The notes: generated from the sequence alone by a model not told the origin. Shown: positions 35,382-45,349, counted from the first letter of the stretch. The stretch is DNA of 64,000 nt from JAPHSX01 sp041554195 (GCA_041554195.1 JBFFMJ010000007.1:124001-188000); one strand, 5' to 3'. Translations and numbers: made by a program.

Positions 35382-35952
35382 TCCGCTGAGGCGACTGCGT
35401 CCAGGGCGCTGGCTGCGCCTTCTCGCCGCCCTCCTCTGCCTGACGCCTGTTGCACTCCACGCCAGTGCCTTTTCCATCAACGATATCCATACCGAGGTCA
35501 AAGAGGGAGTCCATCTCCTTGATGCCAACATTGACTACCGCTTTAGCGACGATGCCCTGCGTGCCCTGAGTAACGGCGTACCGCTTACGGTACACCTCAC
35601 CATTGAAATTGAACGGCTACGCAAATGGTGGCTGAATGATGAAATCGCCACGCTGGAACAACGCTACAGCCTGCAGTACCACGCCCTCTCCCACCAGTAT
35701 CTGCTGCGCAACCTCAACAGCGGGGCCTTCTACAGCTTTCCCCACTACCCGGCGGCGGTGAAGGCGCTGGGCACGCTACGCGATCTGCCGCTGCTCGACA
35801 GCAAGCTGATCCGCCCCGCGGAGCGCTATCAGGTCTCGATGCGGGTGGCCCTCGACATTGAAGCGCTACCCTCACCGCTAAGGCCGGTCGCCTATATCAC
35901 CCCCGCCTGGCGTCTTCAGAGTGACTGGTACACATGGTTCTTGACACCCTAA
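35341..35952 (+). CDS. DUF4390 exported protein
   Basis: A protein of about 203 residues. The start is uncertain (ATG at 35341, or nine bases earlier), and both lie inside the end of rsmB. A hydrophobic signal-like stretch (WLRLLAALLCLTPVALHASA) precedes a beta-rich domain (SINDIHTEVKEGVHLLDANIDYRFSD). In many gammaproteobacteria this DUF4390 gene sits between rsmB and ntrY, as here, and it ends with a 19-base overlap into ntrY. It is probably a periplasmic partner of the NtrY sensor; function unproven. Confidence 0.85.
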   Translation: MAFITLVSKSLLLNPLRRLRPGRWLRLLAALLCLTPVALHASAFSINDIHTEVKEGVHLLDANIDYRFSDDALRALSNGVPLTVHLTIEIERLRKWWLNDEIATLEQRYSLQYHALSHQYLLRNLNSGAFYSFPHYPAAVKALGTLRDLPLLDSKLIRPAERYQVSMRVALDIEALPSPLRPVAYITPAWRLQSDWYTWFLTP

Positions 35953-38186
35953 AACGCCTCACCTCCGGGCCCAAGCCGGTAGTACTGCTATTCGTACTGC
36001 TGCTCGCCTCGCTCTATCTGATGAGTGCCGCCACCCAGAACTCCGAGGTGTTCGGTCGCCTCTATTCGCTGCTACTGGCGATCAATATCCTCGCCATGCT
36101 ACTGCTGCTTGCCCTTATCGGGCGCAACCTTATCTCGCTCATCGGTCAGTATCGTCGCCGCGCCGCCGGGGCACGCCTTACCGCACGACTGGTGATCATG
36201 TTCGCCATTCTCGCCGTCAGCCCCATCTCCGTGCTCTACTATTTCTCGCTGGAGTTCCTGCACCGCGGCATCGACAGCTGGTTTGACCTGCGCACCGAGA
36301 AGGCACTGGAGGATGCACTGGAGCTGGGGCGTAGCGCCCTGGACAGCCGCCTGCGCGAGCTGCTGCGTGACAGCCGCACCATTGGCCTGGAGCTGGCACG
36401 CAAGCCCGACAGCACTATCGGCCTGAGCATTCACGCGATACGTGAGTCGACCGACGCCACCGAGATGACCCTGCTCACGGCCAATGGGCGTGTGGTAAGC
36501 AGCAGCAGTCTGGATCCCTCCACGGTGATCCCCACCCTGCCGAATCAGGCGATCCTGCAGCAGATGCATCACGGCCTTGAATATGCCGCACTGGAGCCGC
36601 TGCATGATCGCGGCCTGCACTACCGTATCGTCATCCCCATCACCAACCCCGACCCGCTGGGCGAGCCGCGCCTGCTGCACACCCTCTACCCCATCCCCGA
36701 GCGCATTGATACTCTCGCCGCCAGCGTGCAGAACGCCTACACCAAGTACAAGGAGTTGAGTTACCTGCGTGAGCCGCTGAAATACAGCTTCACTCTCACC
36801 CTGTCTCTGGTACTGCTGCTCAGCCTGCTCACCGCGGTGTGGGCCGCCTTCTTTTCGGCGCGAAGGCTGGTCGCCCCCATCCGCGACCTCGCCGAAGGTA
36901 CCCGTGCCGTAGCCGAAGGTGACTACGACATGCGCCTGCCGCTGCCGGGGCGTGACGAGCTGGGATTTCTGGTACGCTCGTTTAACGAAATGACACGCAA
37001 ACTCTCGCGCGCCCGCGATGCCGCCCAGCAGAGTCAGGCCCAGGCCGAGGAGCAGCGCGCCTATCTGGAGGCGGTACTCGGCTGCCTATCCTCCGGGGTG
37101 TTCACTCTCAACCAGCACGGCAGCCTGCGTACCAGCAACAGTGCCGCGGCCACTATCCTCGGCATCGACCTGAACGAGATCGCCGGACTCTCACTACAGC
37201 AGGCGAGCGTGAAATATCCCATGCTGGAACCGCTGCTGGAGACCATCGCCGACCACCTGGCACCGGAACACGGCGGCTGGCAGGCGGAGGTTGTGCTGTT
37301 CGGGGGTAGCGGCCGCCGTGTCTTGATCTGTCGAGGCTCGCCATTGCAAGCGGAGGGGGAGCTGCCGGGTGAGCACGTCATCGTGTTCGACGATGTCACC
37401 GCCCTGATCCAGGCACAGCGCGATGCCGCCTGGGGCGAGGTCGCCCGTCGCCTGGCACACGAGATCAAAAATCCACTAACCCCGATCCAGCTCAGCGCCG
37501 AGCGCCTGCGTCACAAGTACCTTAAACAGATGTCGCCAGAGGACGCCGAGGTACTGGATCGCTCCACCCACACCATCGTGCAGCAGGTGGAGAGCATGCA
37601 GGAGATGGTCAAGGCCTTCTCCGACTACGCCCGCCCGCCCAAACTGCAACTCACTCAGGTGGCACTGGGACGGCTGGTCAAGGAGGTTCTGGACCTTTAC
37701 CAGGGCGATGAGCGACTACGCATCACCCTCGACAGTAAGGGCGAGATGCCCACCATTGAGGCCGATATGGGGCGACTGCGCCAGCTTTTACACAATCTGG
37801 TGAAGAACGCCATTGAGGCCAATAGTGACAACGCCCCCGTCACACTGCGCTTACTGGTGCATTGCGCCGAGAAAGACAGTTGCCGTTTTGTTGAGTTACG
37901 CTTCGAGGACAACGGCCCCGGCTTCTCCGAGGAGTCACTGGATCAACTGTTCGAGCCCTACGTCACCTCCAAGCCCAAGGGCACCGGGCTGGGACTGGCG
38001 GTGGTGAAGAAGATCGTAGAGGAACATGGCGGTATTATCTGGGCCGAAAATCACCCCGAAGGCGGCGCCGTCATCACCGTGCGCCTGCCGGTTCAGGCCA
38101 AACACCGTGAGCCGCAGCATAGCGACAGGAGTCGCCCGCTGCTCAATACCGAAGCCCAGCTAAGCCGACCCAGGACTGATAGATGA
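35934..38186 (+). CDS. ntrY: NtrY-like membrane sensor histidine kinase
   Basis: A 750-residue inner-membrane sensor. Several hydrophobic helices near the N-terminus (about residues 17-33, 45-63 and 84-104) are followed by an extracytoplasmic region, another helix near 285-305, then HAMP (AEGTRAVAEGDYDMRLPLP), PAS (VLGCLSSGVFTLNQHGS), a dimerisation domain with the phospho-accepting His near residue 508 (VARRLAHEIKNPLTPIQLS), and an ATPase domain ending in GTGLGLAVVKKIVEEHGG. It overlaps ntrX by 4 bases. The ligand is unknown; in related species NtrYX affects nitrogen, redox or potassium-linked responses. Confidence 0.93.
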   Translation: MVLDTLKRLTSGPKPVVLLFVLLLASLYLMSAATQNSEVFGRLYSLLLAINILAMLLLLALIGRNLISLIGQYRRRAAGARLTARLVIMFAILAVSPISVLYYFSLEFLHRGIDSWFDLRTEKALEDALELGRSALDSRLRELLRDSRTIGLELARKPDSTIGLSIHAIRESTDATEMTLLTANGRVVSSSSLDPSTVIPTLPNQAILQQMHHGLEYAALEPLHDRGLHYRIVIPITNPDPLGEPRLLHTLYPIPERIDTLAASVQNAYTKYKELSYLREPLKYSFTLTLSLVLLLSLLTAVWAAFFSARRLVAPIRDLAEGTRAVAEGDYDMRLPLPGRDELGFLVRSFNEMTRKLSRARDAAQQSQAQAEEQRAYLEAVLGCLSSGVFTLNQHGSLRTSNSAAATILGIDLNEIAGLSLQQASVKYPMLEPLLETIADHLAPEHGGWQAEVVLFGGSGRRVLICRGSPLQAEGELPGEHVIVFDDVTALIQAQRDAAWGEVARRLAHEIKNPLTPIQLSAERLRHKYLKQMSPEDAEVLDRSTHTIVQQVESMQEMVKAFSDYARPPKLQLTQVALGRLVKEVLDLYQGDERLRITLDSKGEMPTIEADMGRLRQLLHNLVKNAIEANSDNAPVTLRLLVHCAEKDSCRFVELRFEDNGPGFSEESLDQLFEPYVTSKPKGTGLGLAVVKKIVEEHGGIIWAENHPEGGAVITVRLPVQAKHREPQHSDRSRPLLNTEAQLSRPRTDR

Positions 38187-39550
38187 ACTCACCGCAACAC
38201 ATACTGGTGGTGGATGATGAACCCGACATCCGCACCCTGCTCAAGGAGATCCTGGAGGACGAGGGCTATAGCGTCAGTACTGCCGAGAACGCCGCCGAGG
38301 CGCGAGGTGCGCGTCAACAACACCGTCCCAACCTGATCCTGCTCGATATCTGGATGCCCGATATTGATGGCATCACCCTGCTCAAGGAGTGGACTGCAGG
38401 TGAACCACTCGATATCCCGGTGATCATCATGTCGGGCCACGCCACGGTGGAGACGGCGGTGGAGGCAACCCGCCTCGGTGCCCATGATTTTATCGAAAAG
38501 CCGCTGTCACTGGCCAAACTGCTGCTCACCATTGACCACGCGCTTGAGAGCTATAACCTGCAGCGCGAAAACGCCGGGCTGCGCCGCGAGGTACAGAGCC
38601 TGGAGGAGCCGGTAGGGCGCAGTAAACAGTTCGTTCAGCTGCGCGAACAGACCCTGCAGCTGGCACTACACGATACCCCGGTACTGATCTCCGGTGAGGG
38701 GGGCAGCGGTAAGAACCTGTTTGCCCGCTACCTGCACAACAACAGCACCCGCCAACACACCCCCTTTTTCCGAGCCGATGTCACCGCCATGAATGCCCGC
38801 GAGGAAAACGCCAAACTGTTCGGCAGCGAACACGGGGGCGAGATCCAGCCCGGCCTGCTGGAGCAGGCCAACGGGGGCACCCTCTATATTGACGATGTGG
38901 GCGAGCTGGACGCCGAGGGACAGGGCCGCCTGCTGACCCTGCTTAAGGATGGCTGCGTTACGCGACTTGGCAGCAACACGCCTCTCAATGTCGATGTGCG
39001 CATTCTTGCCGGCAGCCGCCACTCGCTGGAGCAACGGATCGCACAGCAGAAATTTCGCGAGGAGCTCTACTACCAGCTCAATGTCGTCTCACTCTACATA
39101 CCGGCGCTGCGCGAACACAGCGAGGATGTCCTTGACCTGCTCAGCTTCTACATCGACTACTTTGTTGAGCGCGAAAAACTCCCCTACCGCAGCTTCACCA
39201 CGGCGGCGCAGAATCGTATGCGCCAGCACGCCTGGCCCGGCAATGTGCGAGAATTGAAGAACCTGATCCAGCGCCTGCTGATCACCGGTAGCGAGCGCCA
39301 GGTCGATATCGGTGAGGTCGAGGAGGCCCTGGGCCAGCAGCACCGTGCGCCCATCGCCGATGCCGCCAACCTCGCCTACGAGTTGCCGCTACGCCAGGCG
39401 CGTGAACAGTTTGAACGTAACTACTTCGAGTCACTGATGCGCCGCTACGAGGGCAGCGTTAACAAAGTGGCACAGCACGCAGGCGTTGAACGCACCCACC
39501 TCTATCGCAAGCTGCGCTCGCTGGGGATTAATCCCAAGTCCAGCGGCTAA
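38183..39550 (+). CDS. ntrX: NtrX-type response regulator without GAFTGA loop
   Basis: A 455-residue regulator with receiver, AAA+ and Fis-type HTH domains. The phospho-acceptor is D55 in LILLDIWMPDIDG. The ATPase has a Walker A-like GEGGSGKN and a Walker B GGTLYIDDVGEL. The stretch that normally carries GAFTGA, which contacts sigma-54, is missing: LFGSEHGGEIQPGLLEQANGG runs directly on. That fits my recollection of NtrX proteins and separates it from NtrC. The HTH is NKVAQHAGVERTHLYRKLRSL. It is coupled to ntrY and lies 104 bases before trkA. Confidence 0.92.
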   Translation: MNSPQHILVVDDEPDIRTLLKEILEDEGYSVSTAENAAEARGARQQHRPNLILLDIWMPDIDGITLLKEWTAGEPLDIPVIIMSGHATVETAVEATRLGAHDFIEKPLSLAKLLLTIDHALESYNLQRENAGLRREVQSLEEPVGRSKQFVQLREQTLQLALHDTPVLISGEGGSGKNLFARYLHNNSTRQHTPFFRADVTAMNAREENAKLFGSEHGGEIQPGLLEQANGGTLYIDDVGELDAEGQGRLLTLLKDGCVTRLGSNTPLNVDVRILAGSRHSLEQRIAQQKFREELYYQLNVVSLYIPALREHSEDVLDLLSFYIDYFVEREKLPYRSFTTAAQNRMRQHAWPGNVRELKNLIQRLLITGSERQVDIGEVEEALGQQHRAPIADAANLAYELPLRQAREQFERNYFESLMRRYEGSVNKVAQHAGVERTHLYRKLRSLGINPKSSG

Positions 39551-39654
39551 AGAGGCCTGCGGATAATTAGTGTGCTTTTTGGGTGCGGTCATCCAACGGT
39601 CACGTTAGAATGTGCGCAATAAATAATGCCACAAAATAAGGCGGTTTTTCGCCC

Positions 39655-41028
39655 ATGAAGATCATCATCCTCGGTGCAGGCCAGGTCGGCTCCTCACTGG
39701 CCAACAACCTCGCCAGTGAGGCCAACGACATCACTGTCGTCGATGTCGACAGCCAGCTGCTGCACGACCTGCAGGATCGCCTCGACCTGCGAACCATTAA
39801 AGGACAGGCCTCCCACCCCGATGTACTGCAACGGGCCGGTGCCGAAGATGCCGACATGATCATCGCGGTAACCAATAGTGACGAAACCAATATCGTCGCC
39901 TGCCAGGTCGCCTATACCCTCTACCACACCCCCACCAAGATCGCCCGGGTGCGCTCACAGGCCTACCTCGAGCACGCCGAGCTGTTCACCCAGGAGGCGA
40001 TGCCGGTCGATGTCATCATCAGCCCCGAGCAGCTGGTCACCGACTATGTACACCGACTGATCGAACACCCCGGTGCGCTGCAGGTACTCGATTTTTCTGG
40101 CGGCCGGGTACAGCTGGTAGCGGTCAAGGCCTACTACGGCGGCCCGCTGGTGGGGCACGAGCTCAAGACCCTGCGCGACCACATGCCGGGGGTGCAGAGC
40201 CGCGTTGCCGCCATCTACCGGCGTGGCTGTGCCATCAACCCCGAGGGCAACACCGTTATCGAGGCCGACGACGAGGTCTTCTTCATCGCCGCCAAGAAGG
40301 ATATCCGGGCCGTAATGAGTGAGCTGCGCAAACTGGAGAAACCGGTCAAGCGGGTGATCATCGCCGGTGGCGGTAACATCGGCAAGCGCCTCGCCAAGGC
40401 ACTGGAGAAGCGCTACCAGGTCAAGTTGATCGACCACAATGCTCGACGCACCCGCTCGATCTCCGAGGAGCTGGACAACACTATCGTGTTGCAGGGCGAT
40501 GCCGCCGATGAAGAGCTGCTGCTGGAAGAGAACATCGAGCAGACCGATGTCTTCTGTGCCCTCACCAACGATGACGAGGTCAATATCCTCTCAGCGATGC
40601 TGGCCAAGCGCCTGGGGGCGCGCAAGACGATGGCGCTGATCAACCGCGCCGCCTATGTCGACCTGGTCGAAAGCGGCGATATCGACATCGCCATCTCACC
40701 GCCACAGGCAACGATTGGTTCACTATTGGCCCATGTGCGTCGCGGCGATGTGGTGATGGTGCACTCGCTACGCCGTGGTGCCGCCGAAGCCATCGAGGCG
40801 ATCGCCCACGGCGATGCGGCCTCCTCCAAGGTGGTAGGCAGAGCGATTGATGAGATCAAGTTGCCGGATGGCACCACCATCGGTGCCATCGTACGCGGCG
40901 ATGAGGTGCTGATCGCCCACCACGATACGGTGATCGAAGCGGAGGACCACGTGCTGCTGTTCGTGGTCGATAAGAAGCGCATCCCCGAAGTCGAGCGGCT
41001 GTTCCAGGTCGGCGTAACCTTCCTCTAG
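39655..41028 (+). CDS. trkA: Trk potassium transporter NAD-binding subunit
   Basis: A 457-residue peripheral cytoplasmic protein that gates TrkH. Two RCK-N Rossmann domains are seen, with dinucleotide loops GAGQVG at 7-12 and GGGNIG near 238, each followed by an RCK-C domain (VGHELKTLRDH and SSKVVGRAIDEIKLPDGTTIGAI). It lies 13 bases before trkH, its membrane partner. The upstream 104-base gap could hold a promoter, so trkAH may be expressed alone as well as with ntrYX. Confidence 0.97.
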   Translation: MKIIILGAGQVGSSLANNLASEANDITVVDVDSQLLHDLQDRLDLRTIKGQASHPDVLQRAGAEDADMIIAVTNSDETNIVACQVAYTLYHTPTKIARVRSQAYLEHAELFTQEAMPVDVIISPEQLVTDYVHRLIEHPGALQVLDFSGGRVQLVAVKAYYGGPLVGHELKTLRDHMPGVQSRVAAIYRRGCAINPEGNTVIEADDEVFFIAAKKDIRAVMSELRKLEKPVKRVIIAGGGNIGKRLAKALEKRYQVKLIDHNARRTRSISEELDNTIVLQGDAADEELLLEENIEQTDVFCALTNDDEVNILSAMLAKRLGARKTMALINRAAYVDLVESGDIDIAISPPQATIGSLLAHVRRGDVVMVHSLRRGAAEAIEAIAHGDAASSKVVGRAIDEIKLPDGTTIGAIVRGDEVLIAHHDTVIEAEDHVLLFVVDKKRIPEVERLFQVGVTFL

Positions 41029-41041
41029 TCCGATACCCAGC

Positions 41042-42496
41042 ATGCAACTAACTGCCATCCAACGTATCGTCGGCCTGCTGCTGATGCTCTTCAGCACCAC
41101 CATGCTGCCGCCGCTCCTGGTCTCACTGCTAAGCGCCGATCAGCTTCACATCCCCTTCATGCTCGCATTTGCCCTCACCTTCACCACCGGTATGTTTGCC
41201 TGGCTACCGGTGCACAATGTGCGCAAGGAGCTGCGACTGCGCGACGGCTTTATGGTGGTGGTGCTGTTCTGGACGGTACTCGGCCTGTTCGGTGCGCTAC
41301 CCTTTGCCATTGGCAATAACCCGCACCTGAGTATTACCGATGCGGTATTTGAATCGATTTCCGGCCTCACCACGACCGGGGCCACCGTGATCACCGGTAT
41401 CGACAATCTCCCCCCCAGCATTCTCTACTACCGCCAGCAACTACAGTGGCTGGGCGGCATGGGTATCATCGTACTGGCCGTGGCCATCCTGCCAATGCTC
41501 GGCATCGGAGGTATGCAGCTCTATCGGGCCGAAACCCCCGGCCCGATGAAAGACAACAAACTCACCCCGCGTATCACCGAAACCGCCAAGGCACTGTGGT
41601 ACATCTACCTCTGGCTCACCATCAGCTGCGCCCTGGCCTACTGGTTTGCCGGCATGAGTTTCTTCGATGCCATCGGCCACAGCTTCTCCACTGTCGCCAT
41701 TGGCGGCTTCTCCACCCATGATGCGAGCATGGGCTACTTCCACGAGCAGCCACTAATCGAAATGGTTGCCATCGTCTTCATGCTGCTCTCCGGCGTTAAC
41801 TTCGCCCTGCACTTTGTTGCCTGGCGCAGTGCCAGCCCGCGCCCCTATTTTCTCGACGCCGAGTTTAGAACCTACATCACGATCCTTGGCGTGATCAGCA
41901 TCATCACCACCGTCTACCTCTATATAAACCAGACCTTCACGGAGCTGGAGCATACGGTCTTGCACGGCATCTTCCAGGTGGTCTCTATCGGCACTACCAC
42001 CGGCTTTACCACCAGCAACTACGCCCTGTGGCCCGGCTTCCTGCCGGTGCTGCTGCTGTTCGCCAGCTTCATCGGCGGTTGTGCCGGCTCCACCGGCGGC
42101 GGCATGAAGGTGATCCGTTTTCTGCTGTTGTTAAAACAGGGGATGCGTGAGATTGGCCGTCTGATTCACCCCAACGCGGTGATCCCGATCAAGGTCGGTG
42201 GCAAGGTCCTGCCTGACCGCGTTATCGACTCGGTGTGGGGCTTCTTTGCCACCTATGTCGCCATCTTCAGCATCATACTGCTGTTGTTAATGATGACCGG
42301 TCTCGATCAGATCACCGCCTTCTCCGCCGTCGCCGCCACCATGAACAACCTCGGCCCCGGGCTCGGTGATGTCGCCCTGCACTACGCCGATGTCTCCGAC
42401 TTCGGCAAGTGGATTCTCTGTTTCGCCATGCTGCTGGGGCGGCTCGAAATATTCACCCTGCTGGTGCTGCTCACCCCCACCTTCTGGCGCAAATAA
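41042..42496 (+). CDS. trkH: Trk potassium channel subunit TrkH
   Basis: A 484-residue inner-membrane protein that forms the potassium pore. About ten to twelve hydrophobic segments are visible. The four selectivity-filter loops of the family can be traced, for example SISGLTTTGATVITG, STVAIGGFSTHDASMG, SIGTTTGFTTSNYALWP and NNLGPGLGD. It is encoded 13 bases after trkA, and the methyltransferase gene starts at the base after its stop. Confidence 0.97.
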   Translation: MQLTAIQRIVGLLLMLFSTTMLPPLLVSLLSADQLHIPFMLAFALTFTTGMFAWLPVHNVRKELRLRDGFMVVVLFWTVLGLFGALPFAIGNNPHLSITDAVFESISGLTTTGATVITGIDNLPPSILYYRQQLQWLGGMGIIVLAVAILPMLGIGGMQLYRAETPGPMKDNKLTPRITETAKALWYIYLWLTISCALAYWFAGMSFFDAIGHSFSTVAIGGFSTHDASMGYFHEQPLIEMVAIVFMLLSGVNFALHFVAWRSASPRPYFLDAEFRTYITILGVISIITTVYLYINQTFTELEHTVLHGIFQVVSIGTTTGFTTSNYALWPGFLPVLLLFASFIGGCAGSTGGGMKVIRFLLLLKQGMREIGRLIHPNAVIPIKVGGKVLPDRVIDSVWGFFATYVAIFSIILLLLMMTGLDQITAFSAVAATMNNLGPGLGDVALHYADVSDFGKWILCFAMLLGRLEIFTLLVLLTPTFWRK

Positions 42497-43051
42497 TTGG
42501 ATAACGAGGCCACACGCATAAAGTGGGATGCCCGCTACCGCGATAGCCACCTCAATGCCAGCAGCATCGCCGAGGTCCTACGGCAAAACCCGCAACACCT
42601 GCCCACACAGGGGGTGGCGCTCGACCTCGCCACAGGCCTCGGTGGCAACGCGCTGTTTCTGGCAGCAAGAGGATTAGTCGTTCACGCCTGGGATATCTCC
42701 CCCGTAGCGATAGAAAAACTCAACGCCCGTGCACAACAAAAGGGCCTCGTCCTGCACACCCAGTGTCGCGACTGCGTCGCCGCACCACCGCCACCCAGCA
42801 GCTACGATGTAATTGTCGTCAGCCGTTTTTTAGAACGCGAACTCTGCCCCGCTATCAGCGACGCACTCAAGCCCGGGGGCTTACTCTTTTATCAAACCTA
42901 TACACAAAAAAAAGCGGGCAGCCGTGGACCGGGCAACCCCCATTTTTTGCTGGCGGAAGGTGAGTTACTCCAGCTATTCAGCGAGCTGCAGCCGCTCTCT
43001 TACCATGAGGCTGCAGAGGCACTTTTTATTGGCCAAAAAAAGTATGACTGA
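42497..43051 (+). CDS. class I SAM-dependent methyltransferase (TehB-like)
   Basis: A 184-residue soluble protein. The start WDARYRDS and the SAM-binding loop ALDLATGLGGNALFLAARG are typical of small class I methyltransferases related to TehB and UbiE-like families; the post-I acidic residue is in VHAWDISPVAIEKL. The only in-frame start that keeps this N-terminus is a TTG directly after the trkH stop, without a clear ribosome binding site, so the start is doubtful and may depend on coupling. The substrate is unknown. Confidence 0.8.
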   Translation: MDNEATRIKWDARYRDSHLNASSIAEVLRQNPQHLPTQGVALDLATGLGGNALFLAARGLVVHAWDISPVAIEKLNARAQQKGLVLHTQCRDCVAAPPPPSSYDVIVVSRFLERELCPAISDALKPGGLLFYQTYTQKKAGSRGPGNPHFLLAEGELLQLFSELQPLSYHEAAEALFIGQKKYD

Positions 43052-43179
43052 CATCTTGGGGGGCTCGCCTCATCCGCCGCTGACAGCGGCCTGCATGACG
43101 GCGATAAGCGGTTGGACTAGACTTGTCATTTAGCGTGTTCAGCACCGTACCGCCATTTTCGACCGACAGGCAGCCGCTT

Positions 43180-43782
43180 ATGTCCCGATGTCTTCTTTCC
43201 CTGTTATTGACACTGTTTGCTGTCGCGCTGCCGGCCGCTGAACTGACGCTATTGAGCGGCGCTCAGGGCGGCGGGCGACTCAATCATATCGATACCAGCA
43301 GTACGCTACGCTTTGAGCAGACTCCTTCCCGCGCCCTCATTCTCGGCTGGCCTGTTAGCCACCATCAGGATCTGGAGATCTTTTACAGCCAGCAACAGAC
43401 CCGGCTTATCGACGGCAGTGTTGCCGTCCCGGCGCAGGCCCTGTTTGATATCGATGTCCACTACCTGCAGCTGGGCGGTACGGTACTCTCCGAGCAACGC
43501 TATGGCTGGCAGGGCTTCCTGAGCGGTGGCCTGGGGTTGACCCACTTCAGCCCCTCACTTGGCGGGGCCACCGCGGAGAATCGCGCCTCGATGAGCCTGG
43601 GGCTGGGTGCCCGTTGGATGCCGCACGACCATGTGGGACTGCGCCTGGAGTCGCGTCTCTATGGCAGCCTGTTTAACAGCAATAGCGCGATCTTCTGCAG
43701 TGGTGGTTGCCAGGTATCCGTGTCGGGGGATCTGCTCAGCCAGTATGCGATCTTTGCCGGGCTGGTGGTGCGCTTCGACTAA
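43180..43782 (+). CDS. outer-membrane beta-barrel protein
   Basis: A 200-residue precursor beginning MSRCLLSLLLTLFAVALPAA (signal peptide), preceded by AGG. The mature part alternates polar and nonpolar residues and ends in GLVVRFD, like an eight-strand barrel whose C-terminal phenylalanine region is read by the Bam machinery. Family resembles small OmpA/OmpW-like barrel proteins, not assigned further. The frame opens 19 codons earlier without a better site. It converges on rmuC with only 7 bases between stops. Confidence 0.75.
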   Translation: MSRCLLSLLLTLFAVALPAAELTLLSGAQGGGRLNHIDTSSTLRFEQTPSRALILGWPVSHHQDLEIFYSQQQTRLIDGSVAVPAQALFDIDVHYLQLGGTVLSEQRYGWQGFLSGGLGLTHFSPSLGGATAENRASMSLGLGARWMPHDHVGLRLESRLYGSLFNSNSAIFCSGGCQVSVSGDLLSQYAIFAGLVVRFD

Positions 43783-43789
43783 CTCCCTA

Positions 43790-45286
43790 CTACTCCGTCT
43801 GCTGCCCTGACCCGGGTTGATGCGCCAGTTCCAGTTCCCCCTTCTCCTGTAGATGTTTCGGCAGTTCGTTCTTCACCGCGACACCCAGCTTCTTGAATTC
43901 ACCGGCCTGTTTTATCACGTTGCCGCGCCCGCTATAGAGGCGGCTGTAAGCGGTTTGATAACTCTCACGCGCCTTCTCCAGCGCACTGCCCACATCGTCC
44001 ATGCTCTCGACAAACAGACGCAGTTTGTCATAGAGCTTACCCGCCTTGTCGGCCAGCTCAGCGGTGTGCTTGTTCTGGTCTTCAAAGCGCCACAGCTGGC
44101 GCACGATATTGAGGCTGGTGAGCAGGGTGGTGGGGGTGGCGACCAGCACATTCTGCTCCAGCGCCTTCTGGAACAGTGACTCATCCCCCTTCAGCGCCTC
44201 GACAAAGGCCGACTCGATGGGGATGAACATAAAGACCATCTCCGGGGAGTTGAGGCCGGGCAGCTCGAAGTAGTTGCGATCGGCCAGCTCCTTGATGCGG
44301 TTGGCGACCGAGGCGATATGCTCTTTAAGCGCCTGCTCGCGCTCCACCTCCTCCTCGGCATTGACATAACGGGTGTAGGCATTGAGCGAGACCTTGGCGT
44401 CGATCACCAGGTGTTTCTCATCGGGCAGATAGACGATGGCATCGGGGCGTGAGCGACCATTCTCCGTGTTAAAGCTGACCTCACGCCGATAGTCGATATC
44501 CTTGCGCAGACCGGAGCGCTCCAGCACATTCTCCAGGATCAGCTCCCCCCAGTTACCCTGGGTCTTCTTCTGCCCCTTCAGCGCGGTGGCCAGCTGGTGC
44601 GCCTCTTCGGTGATCTGTTTATTCAACTCCTGCAGGTGCTGCAGCTCAGCCCGTAGCGCCCCCTGCTGCTGCGTATCCTTGTGGTGGATATCCTCGACCT
44701 TCTTGCGGAATTCATCGATCTGGGTGCGGAAGGGGCCGAGCAGGGTAGCCATCGACTGTTTGCTCTTCTCATCGAAGGCCCGGCCCTTCTCCTCGAAGAT
44801 CTGGTTGGCGAGATTCTGAAACTCTTTTTTCAGACGCTCCTCATGCTCCTGCAGGCGGGCAAACTGCTGACGCACGTGCTCCTCCTTCTCCTTCGCACTG
44901 GTACGCAGCTCGGCGTTCTCTGATTGCAAGGCACCGACACGCCCCTGTTCATTCTTCACCTCGCCCTTCAGTACCGCAATCTCATCCAGCGCCTGCGCCA
45001 TCCGCTCTTCAACGGCCTGCAGCCGCGCACTGCTACCGTGGCCCTCGCGTAGTGCCTCATCACGCTGCATGGTGGCCTGCTGGAGTTGTCCCTGGAGTGT
45101 ATGCTGCTGTGCCTGCAACGCCTCTAACTGTCGGGCCTGTCCAGCCTCTTTCTCGCGCACCACCGCCAGTTCGGTCTCCAGCGGTTTGAGCTTGCGCCCC
45201 GCGACAAGCGTCGCCAGCAGGTAGGCGACTGCCGCGCTGAACAGCGCGATCAGGGCAGGTAGCGCCCAGGGTTGGTCTTGCAGCAT
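43790..45286 (-). CDS. rmuC: DNA recombination protein RmuC
   Basis: A 498-residue protein. An N-terminal membrane helix (PWALPALIALFSAAVAYLLATL) is followed by a long coiled coil (about residues 30-210) and the conserved RmuC nuclease-like domain (LILENVLERSGLRKDIDYRREVS, DEKHLVIDAKVSLNAY, FMFIPIESAFVEAL). RmuC limits DNA inversions and is thought to be a PD-(D/E)XK nuclease; the D-x(n)-DAK core fits. A G-rich repeat lies about 65 bases upstream of the start. Confidence 0.95.
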   Translation of the reverse strand: MLQDQPWALPALIALFSAAVAYLLATLVAGRKLKPLETELAVVREKEAGQARQLEALQAQQHTLQGQLQQATMQRDEALREGHGSSARLQAVEERMAQALDEIAVLKGEVKNEQGRVGALQSENAELRTSAKEKEEHVRQQFARLQEHEERLKKEFQNLANQIFEEKGRAFDEKSKQSMATLLGPFRTQIDEFRKKVEDIHHKDTQQQGALRAELQHLQELNKQITEEAHQLATALKGQKKTQGNWGELILENVLERSGLRKDIDYRREVSFNTENGRSRPDAIVYLPDEKHLVIDAKVSLNAYTRYVNAEEEVEREQALKEHIASVANRIKELADRNYFELPGLNSPEMVFMFIPIESAFVEALKGDESLFQKALEQNVLVATPTTLLTSLNIVRQLWRFEDQNKHTAELADKAGKLYDKLRLFVESMDDVGSALEKARESYQTAYSRLYSGRGNVIKQAGEFKKLGVAVKNELPKHLQEKGELELAHQPGSGQQTE

Positions 45287-45349
45287 GGTTTTGCTCCGGC
45301 ATGGCTATTTTCGGTCGCTGGGTGACCGGTATGGAGCGATTGTACAACG

